From contig NZ_JAIQZC010000001.1 in the NCBI RefSeq assembly GCF_020164535.1, positions 868,001-932,000 on the forward strand: DNA of 64,000 bases. Reading direction: 5' to 3'. Numbering within the stretch: position 1 is the first letter of the stretch; every line of letters starts with the position of its first letter. A model generated the notes under the pieces. The model saw nothing but the letters and a program-made list of their open reading frames with translations. It did not search any database and was not told where the DNA came from. Position numbers and translations under genes: made by a program. The stretch is from Psychroflexus montanilacus (GTDB lineage: Bacteria > Bacteroidota > Bacteroidia > Flavobacteriales > Flavobacteriaceae). Shown here piece by piece: positions 29,033 through 37,270 of the stretch.

Positions 29033-29122
29033 TCTTTATATTTTTTTTGCAAAACTAGTCCATGTTTTGGAATTTGATGCGAAATGCTCTTGTAATTGAT
29101 TTAGAATTTTATGCTATCAAGG

Positions 29123-29153
29123 TTGTCATATTCATTAATAGATGCTAAATTTG
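29123..29153 (+). promoter_or_regulatory. Promoter of the coiled-coil/zapA operon
   Basis: TTG (29123-29125), a 20-base spacer and TAAATTTG (29146-29153) match the Bacteroidetes consensus fully. The predicted start near 29157 is 22 bases before the ATG at 29179. Confidence 0.65.
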
Positions 29154-29178
29154 CTTTAAAGCAATGCGAAAGTTGTAA

Positions 29179-29469
29179 ATGAGTAAATTGGTATCCAGCG
29201 TTGAATCTTTAGAAGTCAATTTGAGAAAATTGATTTCAAGTCATGACCGACTAAAGGTTGAGCACGAAAAGTTGAAACACCAGTTTAGTTCTACATCAAA
29301 TACTATTACTGAGTTGAATTCAGAAATAGATAGATTACAACATGAAAATAAAACACTCAGAACAGCCAACGCAATGCTAGGCAGTACCGAGCATAAAAGA
29401 GAGACCAAACTAAAAATAAATAGTTTAATCAAGGAAATAGATAGTTGCATCATTCAATTGGCAGAATAA
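29179..29469 (+). CDS. Small coiled-coil protein upstream of zapA
   Basis: A 96-residue soluble protein. Residues 1-70 are a continuous heptad coiled coil (LEVNLRKLISSHDRLKVE, ITELNSEIDRLQHENKTLR), followed by a short C-terminal helix. It is one base upstream of zapA. Its size, fold and position recall ZapB, the coiled-coil partner of ZapA at the division ring in E. coli, but I see no specific sequence match. A role in Z-ring assembly is inference from context. Confidence 0.75.
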   Translation: MSKLVSSVESLEVNLRKLISSHDRLKVEHEKLKHQFSSTSNTITELNSEIDRLQHENKTLRTANAMLGSTEHKRETKLKINSLIKEIDSCIIQLAE

Positions 29470-29470
29470 C

Positions 29471-29764
29471 ATGGCTCAAGGTAAACTTAAAATCAAATTA
29501 TCAATAGCAGATAGGGTTTATCCATTAACCATAAGACCAGAACAAGAAGAAGGCTTAAGAAAAGCTGCCAAGCGAGTAAATGAGGTTATCAAGAAATTTG
29601 AGCAAGACTATGCAGTAAGAGATAAACAAGATGTTTTGGCCATGAGTGCCCTACAATTTGCTGCAGAAATCGAACAAAACCAATTGTCGTCTTCTTCAGA
29701 ATTGAAGACTGTAGAGGTAAAACTCGAGGAATTGGATGCTATGCTCAAAAGCCAGTTAAACTAA
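29471..29764 (+). CDS. zapA: Cell division protein ZapA
   Basis: A 97-residue protein with the ZapA layout: an N-terminal globular part (LKIKLSIADRVYPLTIRPEQEEGLRKAAKRVNE would span it; key residues are IADRVYPL and EEGLRKAA) and a C-terminal coiled coil (KTVEVKLEELDAML). ZapA binds FtsZ and bundles protofilaments. It is co-transcribed with the upstream coiled-coil gene (1-base gap) and followed at once by a structured RNA and rny, an order that recalls the zapA-6S RNA linkage of proteobacteria. Confidence 0.88.
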   Translation: MAQGKLKIKLSIADRVYPLTIRPEQEEGLRKAAKRVNEVIKKFEQDYAVRDKQDVLAMSALQFAAEIEQNQLSSSSELKTVEVKLEELDAMLKSQLN

Positions 29765-29784
29765 CGTTCATTACATAAATCGAC

Positions 29785-29962
29785 ACTGCCTGTATTAGTC
29801 GTACATTTTTGATAAACTCAACATTTACTAATTAAAAAGGGTGAGTTTCAGTTGCTAAAGCAAGCCGCCACTTCGGTGCAGCGGATCCTTGATCAGCTGA
29901 GTATCCCTAAACCTGTTTACACGGAGTTTTATACAAAACTAGGCTAATACAGGCTTTTTTTA
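29785..29962 (+). ncRNA. Probable 6S RNA (ssrS-like)
   Basis: The 209-base gap between zapA and rny folds end to end. GCCTGTATTAG (29788-29798) pairs perfectly with CTAATACAGGC (29944-29954), and a run of six T follows at once, as in a Rho-independent end. Inside, AAACTCA pairs with TGAGTTT, and a GC-rich hairpin CCGCCACTTCGGTGCAGCGG lies near the centre, leaving unpaired flanks. A long closed rod of about 170 bases directly after zapA is what is expected of 6S RNA, which mimics an open promoter and binds RNA polymerase. No separate promoter is clear, so it may be processed from the zapA transcript. Confidence 0.62.
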
Positions 29963-29973
29963 TATATACAATT

Positions 29974-31536
29974 ATGGAAATTACATTTATTATAATAGCA
30001 GCAATTGCAGGACTTATCATAGGATTTGTCATATCTAAAACCATTGACAGCAAAAGCGCAACAGGCACTTTAAAAAATGCTGAAAAAGAAGCTGAAAAAA
30101 TAATAAGAGAAGCTGAAAAAGAAGGAGAAAGCGTCAAAAAAGACAAAATCCTTCAGGCCAAAGAAAAATTTATTGAGCTAAAATCTGAGCATGAAAAAGT
30201 TATACTCTCCAGAGATCAGAAAATAAGCGAAGCAGAAAAAAGGACGAAAGACAAAGAATCTCAGGTTTCTAACGAGTTGTCCAAAAACAAAAAACTGAAC
30301 GCAGAACTCGACGAGAAGCTTAAGGACTACACTTACAGAACGGAATATTTAGAAAAAAGACAAGAAGAAATTGATAAAATTCTTCAACGGAAAATTAACC
30401 AACTTGAAGTTTTAAGCGGTTTAAGTGCAGATGAGGCCAAGGCTCAACTTATGGAATCGCTTAAGGAAACAGCAAAAGCTGAGGCCATGCAGATGATACA
30501 GGATACTGTAGAAGAAGCGAAATTGACGGCACAGCAGGAAGCCAAGAAAATTGTCATTAACACCATACAGAGAGTTGGTACAGAAGAAGCGATAGACAAT
30601 TGTGTCTCTGTGTTCAACCTGGAAAGCGATGATGTAAAGGGAAGAATTATAGGTCGTGAAGGTCGTAATATCCGCGCCATTGAAGCCGCTACTGGAGTAG
30701 AAATAATCGTGGATGATACTCCGGAAGCTATTATCCTATCCTGCTTCGATTCAATACGTCGTGAAGTAGCGAGATTATCCCTTCATAAATTGGTCACAGA
30801 TGGAAGGATTCACCCGGCCAGAATCGAAGAAGTGGTCAAAAAAACCAGAAAAGCAATTGACGAAGAAATTATTGATATAGGTAAAAGAACCATTATCGAC
30901 CTAGGTATTCATGGACTACATCCTGAACTTGTAAAAATGGTAGGTCGAATGAAATACAGATCCTCTTATGGTCAAAATCTTCTACAACACTCCAGAGAAG
31001 TTGCCAAACTTTGTGGCATCATGGCTTCAGAACTTGGCCTTAATCCAAAACTGGCTAAACGTGCAGGTTTACTTCACGATATTGGTAAAGTTCCTGAAAC
31101 GGAAACAGAACTTCCTCACGCCATCCTTGGTATGCAATGGGCAGAAAAATATGGTGAGAAGCCAGAGATTTGCAATGCTATAGGTGCTCACCACGACGAG
31201 GTGGAAATGACATCATTGCTTTCTCCAGTCGTTCAGGTTTGTGACGCGATAAGCGGAGCTAGACCAGGCGCGAGAAGACAAGTCTTAGATTCTTACGTCA
31301 AACGACTCAAAGATCTTGAAGACATTGCCTTTGGGTTTGGCGGTGTGAAGAAAGCCTACGCCATACAAGCGGGTAGAGAATTGAGAGTCATCGTAGAGAG
31401 TGAAAAAGTTACCGACGAGAAAGCCTCTGCTTTATCTTTTGAAATTTCTCAAAAAATTCAAACGGATATGACGTATCCAGGTCAGGTAAAAGTGACTGTT
31501 ATTCGCGAAACACGCGCGATTAATATTGCAAAATAA
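29974..31536 (+). CDS. rny: Ribonuclease Y
   Basis: A 520-residue endoribonuclease that starts mRNA decay at the membrane. An N-terminal transmembrane helix (about 3-23) is followed by a long coiled coil (about 25-200). Then come a KH RNA-binding domain ([15 protein letters not shown], about 227-241) and an HD domain with the metal motif [11 protein letters not shown] (about 365-375). Length and layout are normal. It ends at a strong bidirectional terminator. Confidence 0.96.
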   Translation: MEITFIIIAAIAGLIIGFVISKTIDSKSATGTLKNAEKEAEKIIREAEKEGESVKKDKILQAKEKFIELKSEHEKVILSRDQKISEAEKRTKDKESQVSNELSKNKKLNAELDEKLKDYTYRTEYLEKRQEEIDKILQRKINQLEVLSGLSADEAKAQLMESLKETAKAEAMQMIQDTVEEAKLTAQQEAKKIVINTIQRVGTEEAIDNCVSVFNLESDDVKGRIIGREGRNIRAIEAATGVEIIVDDTPEAIILSCFDSIRREVARLSLHKLVTDGRIHPARIEEVVKKTRKAIDEEIIDIGKRTIIDLGIHGLHPELVKMVGRMKYRSSYGQNLLQHSREVAKLCGIMASELGLNPKLAKRAGLLHDIGKVPETETELPHAILGMQWAEKYGEKPEICNAIGAHHDEVEMTSLLSPVVQVCDAISGARPGARRQVLDSYVKRLKDLEDIAFGFGGVKKAYAIQAGRELRVIVESEKVTDEKASALSFEISQKIQTDMTYPGQVKVTVIRETRAINIAK

Positions 31537-31553
31537 CCTAAACCTAACTCATA

Positions 31554-31589
31554 AAAAAAAGGCTGTTCCAAATGGAACAGCCTTTTTTT
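31554..31589. terminator. Bidirectional terminator between rny and ndk
   Basis: A perfect stem with arms GGCTGTTCCA and TGGAACAGCC, loop AA, is flanked by seven A and seven T. It serves both convergent genes. Confidence 0.93.
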
Positions 31590-31607
31590 GTTTTTTGTAA
31601 GATCAGA

Positions 31608-32027
31608 TTAAAACTGCTCTCTGCCTGAAAAGTGGAAGTTACTCTCTATAGTAGCATTTTCATCACTATCACTTCCGTGGATAGCATTTTCACTGATAGA
31701 AGTCGCGTATAATTTACGTATTGTACCTTCTGCTGCTTCTTCCGGATTGGTGGCGCCAATTAAAGTTCTGAAATCATCTACAGCATTTTCCTTTTCAAGA
31801 ATAGCAGCGACGATAGGTCCACTTGTCATATAGTCTACAAGCTCCCCGTAGAACGGACGTTCTTTATGAACTTCATAAAAAGCTTTAGCATCATTTTCTG
31901 TCATGTGCGTCATTTTAAGCGCCACAATTTTAAAACCTGAACCTGTAATTTGTTTTAGGATATCACCAATGTAGCCCTTAGATACTGCATCTGGCTTAAG
32001 CATTGTGAATGTTTTAGTTCCTGCCAT
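31608..32027 (-). CDS. ndk: Nucleoside diphosphate kinase
   Basis: A 139-residue enzyme that balances NTP pools by phosphate transfer through a phosphohistidine. The signature NAIHGSDS places the catalytic histidine at H117. The N-terminal [10 protein letters not shown] is canonical. CAAAAGTA at 32053-32060 reads TACTTTTG on this strand, a fitting -7 box with a predicted leader of about 20 bases. Monocistronic, ending at the shared terminator with rny. Confidence 0.96.
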   Translation of the reverse strand: MAGTKTFTMLKPDAVSKGYIGDILKQITGSGFKIVALKMTHMTENDAKAFYEVHKERPFYGELVDYMTSGPIVAAILEKENAVDDFRTLIGATNPEEAAEGTIRKLYATSISENAIHGSDSDENATIESNFHFSGREQF

Positions 32028-32090
32028 CGTAATGTTATTTTTATTTTGAGTGCAAAAGTAAACATTTTCTAAGGACTTTGGGTAACCGCC

Positions 32091-33152
32091 TCATTCTTGA
32101 AAATCCAGCCTTAAATTCTGTAATACACGACCGTCTTCGGTGGATTTGATATTCAATTCAGCTTGTTGTGTTTCAAAGTTCAAATCTACTGTTCCATAGC
32201 TGGTCTCAGCAACCACCTCACCTACTCTGTAAGAATTCGGCTCTCCGTCATACGATGAATACGAATGCGTCAAACCACTTGAAGTGAAATCAGTTAAAGG
32301 ATAATTCATTCCTTCACTATTTTTCTGAGAAAATTCTGAAATATGTCGATCTCCACTTAATATCAAAATATTGTTGAGTTCATATTCTTCAAGCAAATTT
32401 TGCATTTTTTCAACCTCGTGAGGAAAATTTCCCCAGGATTCAAAACCATGTTCACTAGACAAAAACTGAATACTGCTCACGATGATGTTATAATGAGAAT
32501 CTGAGGTTTTGAATTCTTGCTCCAACCAGTCCCATTGCTCCTTTCCTAGCAAAGTGGAATCTTTGGAAGTATGGGGCTGATAACGTTTATCTGAGTTTTC
32601 AGCATCAATCAACCCCTCTCTAAAATAACGTGTATCCAACAGATAAAATTTGATACGTTTATCTCCAACCTCAATAACTTTAGATTGGTAAGTCCCACCT
32701 CTACTAGCCATAGCATGAGTAGAATCGATATCCAAAAAATCCATATATAATTTCTTAGCTTCATCTCTATACTCCCATTCTTTACCTGCATCATTCTTGC
32801 CGTAATCATGATCATCCCAAACTCCAATTGGAGCATTTGGCAGACTGGAAACGAAAGCAGTATAGTGTTCGTTGGTTTTTTGAGTTTGGTACATAGATTC
32901 CATCAATTCCATATCCGGTGTATCGGCATATATATTATCGCCTCCCCAAATGAATATATCTGCAGAATCTTTTTGAATGACCGACCAATAGTCTTGAGGT
33001 TTATCTTGCCGGTTGCAGCTACCCAAAGCTATTCTGAAGCTTGTTTTCTGTTCTTTTTGAATTTTTTCTTCTGAATTTTTTTCTTCTGAATTTGATTTGC
33101 AGGACAATACTGAAATAAAAACAACAACTGAAAGCCAATATGTATTTCTCAT
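32091..33152 (-). CDS. PhoD-like metallophosphatase, lipoprotein
   Basis: A 353-residue secreted phosphatase-like protein. The lipobox VLSC is followed by a Glu/Lys/Ser-rich linker. Metal and active-site motifs of the alkaline phosphatase D family are present: GSCNRQ, WGGDNIYAD, WDDHDYGKNDAG, and LSGDRHISEFS. It lacks the N-terminal Ig-like domain of classical PhoD, as do other short bacterial members. It is likely anchored in the outer or inner membrane, facing the periplasm; substrate unknown. CAAATCTA at 33169-33176 (TAGATTTG on this strand) is a plausible -7 box, 16 bases before the ATG. Confidence 0.88.
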   Translation of the reverse strand: MRNTYWLSVVVFISVLSCKSNSEEKNSEEKIQKEQKTSFRIALGSCNRQDKPQDYWSVIQKDSADIFIWGGDNIYADTPDMELMESMYQTQKTNEHYTAFVSSLPNAPIGVWDDHDYGKNDAGKEWEYRDEAKKLYMDFLDIDSTHAMASRGGTYQSKVIEVGDKRIKFYLLDTRYFREGLIDAENSDKRYQPHTSKDSTLLGKEQWDWLEQEFKTSDSHYNIIVSSIQFLSSEHGFESWGNFPHEVEKMQNLLEEYELNNILILSGDRHISEFSQKNSEGMNYPLTDFTSSGLTHSYSSYDGEPNSYRVGEVVAETSYGTVDLNFETQQAELNIKSTEDGRVLQNLRLDFQE

Positions 33153-33210
33153 GATTAAATATTTTAGGCAAATCTAGAAATTCCAGTGTTATTGCATTAT
33201 TAAGAATTTG

Positions 33211-33218
33211 TACATTTG
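33211..33218 (+). promoter_or_regulatory. -7 box of the nrnA-gldI operon, possibly leaderless
   Basis: TACATTTG matches TAnnTTTG and lies seven bases before ATG 33225, so the transcript would begin within about three bases of the start codon. The nearest TTG (33192-33194) is 16 bases upstream, slightly short for the -33 box. Confidence 0.45.
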
Positions 33219-33224
33219 AGTCCT

Positions 33225-34238
33225 ATGAGAAAAAATACAATTTCTGGGCTCAAAAGCCAATTAGATTCAAATTCAAACGTGTGCATCATTGGTCATAAAA
33301 ATCCAGACGGAGATGCCTTGGGATCTACCCTAGGTCTTTCTTTATTTTTGAAAGAACTTGGAATATCTTCTCAAGTTATCATGCCTAACGGATTTCCAGA
33401 TTTTCTCAAATGGTTGCCGGGCATAGATAAAGTTCTATGCTACGATACTGATAAAGAAGAGTGTGAGAAGCAATTAAACGATTCGGATGTTATCTTTACT
33501 TTAGATTTCAATCATCTAGGCAGAACAGGAGACCTTGGAGATTTCCTTGTCAAATTAGACACCACATTCGTCATGATAGATCACCATCAGGAACCTGCAG
33601 ACTACGCTTCTTACATGCTATCAGACACTTCTATTGCATCCACTTGTGAACTTGTATACGAGTATATAACGACAGACTACTCAGAAAAAAGGCTTACAGC
33701 AGAAATTGCAAGTTGCTTATATACAGGAATCATGACGGATACTGGATCTTTTAGGTTTCCATCTACAACTAGCAAAACCCACAGAATTATTGCAGACTTG
33801 ATTGATGCTGGTGCAAATAACAGTCAGATTCATCAAAATACGTTTGATAACAATGCAGTAAGTAGACTTCACTTACTCGGTAAAGCGCTTCAGAATTTAA
33901 AAGTACTTGAAAATTTAAGCACAGCCTATATTTACTTATCTCAGGAAGACTTAAATCAAAATGGATTTAAAAAAGGAGATACTGAAGGTTTTGTAAATTA
34001 TGCATTATCCCTAAAAGGAATTAAATTTGCTGTGATATTCATCGAACATAAAGCAGAAAACATCATTAAAATATCTTTCCGATCCATTGGAAATTTTGAC
34101 GTGAATACGTTTGCAAGAACGCACTATAATGGTGGCGGGCATAAAAATGCAGCAGGTGGAAAAAGCGATTTGGACCTAAATTCGACTTTGGTAGAATTTG
34201 AAAACATATTAAATACATACAAAGAAGAACTCATATGA
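33225..34238 (+). CDS. DHH/DHHA1 phosphoesterase, NrnA-like oligoribonuclease / pAp phosphatase
   Basis: A 337-residue phosphoesterase. Manganese ligands lie in HKNPDGDALGS, LDFNHLGR and the DHH triad (IDHHQEPADY). The C-terminal DHHA1 domain ends with the substrate loop GGGHKNAAGG. NrnA-type enzymes degrade 2-5 base oligoribonucleotides and dephosphorylate pAp, finishing RNA turnover; RNase Y lies 2 kb upstream. The TTG at 33216 is rejected because it sits inside the predicted -7 box; ATG 33225 is the start. The stop overlaps the gldI start (ATGA). Confidence 0.92.
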   Translation: MRKNTISGLKSQLDSNSNVCIIGHKNPDGDALGSTLGLSLFLKELGISSQVIMPNGFPDFLKWLPGIDKVLCYDTDKEECEKQLNDSDVIFTLDFNHLGRTGDLGDFLVKLDTTFVMIDHHQEPADYASYMLSDTSIASTCELVYEYITTDYSEKRLTAEIASCLYTGIMTDTGSFRFPSTTSKTHRIIADLIDAGANNSQIHQNTFDNNAVSRLHLLGKALQNLKVLENLSTAYIYLSQEDLNQNGFKKGDTEGFVNYALSLKGIKFAVIFIEHKAENIIKISFRSIGNFDVNTFARTHYNGGGHKNAAGGKSDLDLNSTLVEFENILNTYKEELI

Positions 34239-34777
34239 AGTCGATACTATATTTAGTGTTTTTTCTATTCTTGCTGCAAGGATGTAAATCACCTGAACCA
34301 AGAAAACCAATTAGCAGGGCTTCCGAAAGTTTTACAACCAAGTCTTTGAAAATGAACAAGGCTATCGTTAAAAAGGAAGAATCTTATATTCAAGAGCTTA
34401 TTGAAAAAGATTCTGTAAATAAGTATATATCATCTGCAGATGGATTTTGGTATTACTACCACAATCAAAATAAAAAAGATAGCCTTACCCCCAAATTTGG
34501 TGACGAAGTAGAGTTCAATTATAACTTGCTCACGTTACAAGGAGACACCATATACTCCAGAGAAGAATTAGGGGAAAGGGCTTATGTCATCGACAAAGAA
34601 GAAATATTTACAGGTCTTCGCCAGGGCTTAAAATTGATGAAAGAAGGCGAAACTGTTACTTTTTTGTTTCCCTCTCACCAAGCTTACGGCTATTATGGAG
34701 ATAATGATAAAATTGGAACCCACGTAGCTTTAAAAGCTACAGTCACTTTAAACGAAATTAAACCCGAAACTGAATAA
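34235..34777 (+). CDS. gldI: Gliding motility FKBP-type peptidyl-prolyl isomerase GldI
   Basis: A 180-residue lipoprotein (lipobox LLQGC, C17) with one FKBP-type domain in its C-terminal two thirds (PKFGDEVEFNYNLLTLQG, FPSHQAYGYYG, VALKATVTLNEI). In Flavobacterium johnsoniae gldI is required for gliding and probably helps fold secreted motility or type IX secretion components in the periplasm. The four-base overlap with the nrnA-like gene, and the two immunophilin genes that follow, suggest one operon of RNA turnover plus envelope folding factors. Several canonical FKBP pocket residues appear changed, as in other GldI proteins. Confidence 0.88.
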   Translation: MKSILYLVFFLFLLQGCKSPEPRKPISRASESFTTKSLKMNKAIVKKEESYIQELIEKDSVNKYISSADGFWYYYHNQNKKDSLTPKFGDEVEFNYNLLTLQGDTIYSREELGERAYVIDKEEIFTGLRQGLKLMKEGETVTFLFPSHQAYGYYGDNDKIGTHVALKATVTLNEIKPETE

Positions 34778-34789
34778 AAATCACTTACA

Positions 34790-35836
34790 ATGAAAACATT
34801 AAAATTATCACTTATCGCTTTAGCAGGACTGCTAATCTACAGTTGCTCATCACAATATCCCGATTTGGAAGATGGCTTATATGCTGAATTTAAAACCTCT
34901 GAGGGAGATTTTGTTACAGAACTAAATTATGAAGAAGTCCCAATGACAGTAGGAAACTTTGTTGCGTTAGCTGAAGGTGAACATCCTGGAGTTGATGAAA
35001 AATATGAAGGAAAGAAATTCTACGATAGCATTACATTTCATAGAATTATAGACGGATTTATGATTCAAGGTGGAGATCCGGAAGGAAGCGGACAAGGTGG
35101 TCCAGGTTATAAATTTGCAGATGAGACAGACTCAACTTTGACTCATTCCAAGGGAGTTTTATCAATGGCTAACGCTGGCCCAAATACCAATGGCAGCCAG
35201 TTCTTTATTACATTAACTGAAACACCTCATCTCAATGGAAAACACAGTGTTTTTGGGAACTTGGTTGTAGGTGAAGCAGTTGTGGATAGCATTGGTAAAG
35301 TTGAAACCAAAAAACCAGGAGACAAGCCGGTGGAAGATGTGGTTATTGAAACCATAAATATCATTAGAAAAGGTGGTGATGCTAAAAAGTTTGATGCAGT
35401 AGAAGCTTATAAAAAAGGAATCGAAAAAGCCGAAGAAGCAGAAAAAGAAGCTATAGCTGAAAGAGAAAAACAACTTCAAGAAGCTAGTGAAGGATTTGAC
35501 GAGACAGAAAGTGGATTACGCTATAATGTAACAGAAGAAAATCCAAATGGCACTTCTCCATCTACTGGCGATAAAGTAAAAGTCCATTACACTGGTTATC
35601 TTTTAGATGGAACTAAGTTTGATTCTTCATTAGATAGAGATCAGCCTATAGAATTTGCTGTGGGAACTGGTAGAGTTATTCCTGGCTGGGATGAAGGTAT
35701 TATGTTACTCAAAACTGGGGAGAAAGCTGAGTTAGTGATTCCATCAGAATTGGCTTACGGCGCGAGACAGACCGGACCAATTCCCCCAAATTCAGTTCTC
35801 AAGTTTGAAGTTGAACTTCTGGAAGTCAATAAGTAA
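34790..35836 (+). CDS. Dual immunophilin lipoprotein: cyclophilin-FKBP fusion (copy 1)
   Basis: A 348-residue lipoprotein (lipobox IYSCS, C19). Residues about 30-190 are a cyclophilin domain: [15 protein letters not shown] and [11 protein letters not shown] carry the catalytic arginine and the Q-F pocket residues. A charged helical linker (about 200-235, Glu/Lys/Ala-rich) leads to an FKBP domain (about 240-347: [43 protein letters not shown]). Both active sites look complete, so the protein should have two independent prolyl isomerase centres in the periplasm. It lies 12 bases after gldI. Confidence 0.93.
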   Translation: MKTLKLSLIALAGLLIYSCSSQYPDLEDGLYAEFKTSEGDFVTELNYEEVPMTVGNFVALAEGEHPGVDEKYEGKKFYDSITFHRIIDGFMIQGGDPEGSGQGGPGYKFADETDSTLTHSKGVLSMANAGPNTNGSQFFITLTETPHLNGKHSVFGNLVVGEAVVDSIGKVETKKPGDKPVEDVVIETINIIRKGGDAKKFDAVEAYKKGIEKAEEAEKEAIAEREKQLQEASEGFDETESGLRYNVTEENPNGTSPSTGDKVKVHYTGYLLDGTKFDSSLDRDQPIEFAVGTGRVIPGWDEGIMLLKTGEKAELVIPSELAYGARQTGPIPPNSVLKFEVELLEVNK

Positions 35837-35889
35837 TAGTCAAACTATACCATAATCCCTCAAAAGTGTCTCTTAATAAATTGAATACT

Positions 35890-36972
35890 ATGAAATTACC
35901 TAATTTATTTTTGGTTGCCTCATCAATTTTAATGACGATTGGCTGTTCTTCAAAATATGCGGAATTAGAAGATGGACTTTATGCAGAATTCAAAACTTCA
36001 AAAGGAGATTTTGTAGCACAGCTTCATTATGAAGACATCCCCATGACGGTTGGTAATTTTGTAGCACTAGCAGAAGGTGTTCACCCGATGACAGAAAAGC
36101 GCTACAGTGACAAACCGCTATACGATAGCTTGATATTTCATAGAGTTATCAAAGACTTCATTATACAGGGTGGTGATCCCAGAGGAACAGGGCAAGGCGG
36201 CCCAGGATTTAAATTTCCAGACGAAACCGATGGTAATTATACCCACGATGACAAAGGGGTGTTATCCATGGCCAATAGTGATGGTCAGGATACAAAAGCA
36301 CCTTTCGGGAACTCAGGAGAGACTAATGGGAGTCAGTTCTTTATAACCCTGAGAGCAACTCCGCATCTTGACGGTTTACATACGGTTTTTGGTAAAGTAG
36401 TTAAAAACCAAGAAGTCGTAGATGCCATTGGCGAAGTAGAAACTGGCGGGCGGGACAGACCTGTGGATAAAGTGTACATCGAAAAGGTAAACATTATTCG
36501 CAAAGGTAGTGCAGCCGAAAACTTTGATGCAGTTGAGGCATTCAAAAGCGGTATGGATGCTCACCAAAGTAAGTTGAAAAAAGAAGCTGAAGAAAGAGAA
36601 GCAATACTAAAAGAACTATCTGAAGGCTTTGTAGAAACCGAAAGCGGCTTGAGATATAAAATCGAGAAAAGCATTAAAAATGGAGTTTCTCCTAAACCTG
36701 GCGATATTGTAAAGGTCCATTACAATGGGTTCCTAACCGATAATACCAAATTTGACTCCTCTTACGATAGAGGCGAACCTATCGAATTTGAGTTGGGTGC
36801 TGGTCGGGTTATCCCTGGTTGGGATGAAGGGCTTCAACTTCTTAAGGGAGGAGAAAAAGCAAGGTTTATCATTCCTCCTCACCTTTCTTATAATGAAAGA
36901 GCAGCCGGCCCTATTCCGCCCTACTCTATTTTAATTTTTGATGTTGAACTGGTAGAAGTCAACAAGAAGTAA
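35890..36972 (+). CDS. Dual immunophilin lipoprotein: cyclophilin-FKBP fusion (copy 2)
   Basis: A 360-residue paralogue of the preceding gene with the same order: lipobox TIGC, cyclophilin domain ([26 protein letters not shown]), helical linker, FKBP domain ([41 protein letters not shown]). The cyclophilin part has an extra insertion around SDGQDTKAPFGNSGE. The FKBP end has NERAAGP where copy 1 has GARQTGP. ATG 35890 is preferred over a GTG eight codons upstream because it gives a proper lipoprotein signal. A terminator follows the stop. The pair is a tandem duplication that has since diverged. Confidence 0.92.
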   Translation: MKLPNLFLVASSILMTIGCSSKYAELEDGLYAEFKTSKGDFVAQLHYEDIPMTVGNFVALAEGVHPMTEKRYSDKPLYDSLIFHRVIKDFIIQGGDPRGTGQGGPGFKFPDETDGNYTHDDKGVLSMANSDGQDTKAPFGNSGETNGSQFFITLRATPHLDGLHTVFGKVVKNQEVVDAIGEVETGGRDRPVDKVYIEKVNIIRKGSAAENFDAVEAFKSGMDAHQSKLKKEAEEREAILKELSEGFVETESGLRYKIEKSIKNGVSPKPGDIVKVHYNGFLTDNTKFDSSYDRGEPIEFELGAGRVIPGWDEGLQLLKGGEKARFIIPPHLSYNERAAGPIPPYSILIFDVELVEVNKK

Positions 36973-36978
36973 AAAACA

Positions 36979-37013
36979 AAGCCCCGCTTCTATTGAAACG
37001 GGGCTTATTTATT
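36979..37013 (+). terminator. Terminator of the gldI/immunophilin operon
   Basis: AAGCCCCG (36979-36986) pairs with CGGGGCTT (36999-37006), followed by the T-rich ATTTATTT. It may also serve the convergent csbD-like gene. Confidence 0.8.
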
Positions 37014-37028
37014 TAAAGAAAAAAATCA

Positions 37029-37217
37029 CTAGAAATTATTGATTTCTTTTTCAAGCTCTTCCTTTGTTTTGCCAGTTTTAGCTTGTAGTTTACCTAGCAT
37101 TTCTTCAAATTTTCCTTCTGAATATTGTAAATCGTCATCAGAAATATGCTCTGCATATTTTTGTTTTAACTTACCTTTATTCTCTTTGAATTTTCCTTCT
37201 AATTGATCTAAGTTCAT
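37029..37217 (-). CDS. CsbD-family protein
   Basis: A 62-residue hydrophilic protein with the CsbD pattern: LEGKFKENKGKLKQKYA, SEGKFEEMLGKLQ, TGKTKEELEKEI. CsbD/YjbJ proteins are small, abundant stress proteins of unknown action (sigma-B regulon in Bacillus). The start is ATG 37217; a longer frame to 37247 would add ten unrelated residues. Monocistronic. Confidence 0.85.
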   Translation of the reverse strand: MNLDQLEGKFKENKGKLKQKYAEHISDDDLQYSEGKFEEMLGKLQAKTGKTKEELEKEINNF

Positions 37218-37270
37218 AATATTATGTTTTATTGTTACTATATTCAATTTACTTCACAATCCTATATTAA

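Noticed and set aside
33216-33224. TTG start of the nrnA-like gene
   Set aside because: The TTG is inside the predicted -7 box TACATTTG; ATG 33225 is three codons downstream and in frame.
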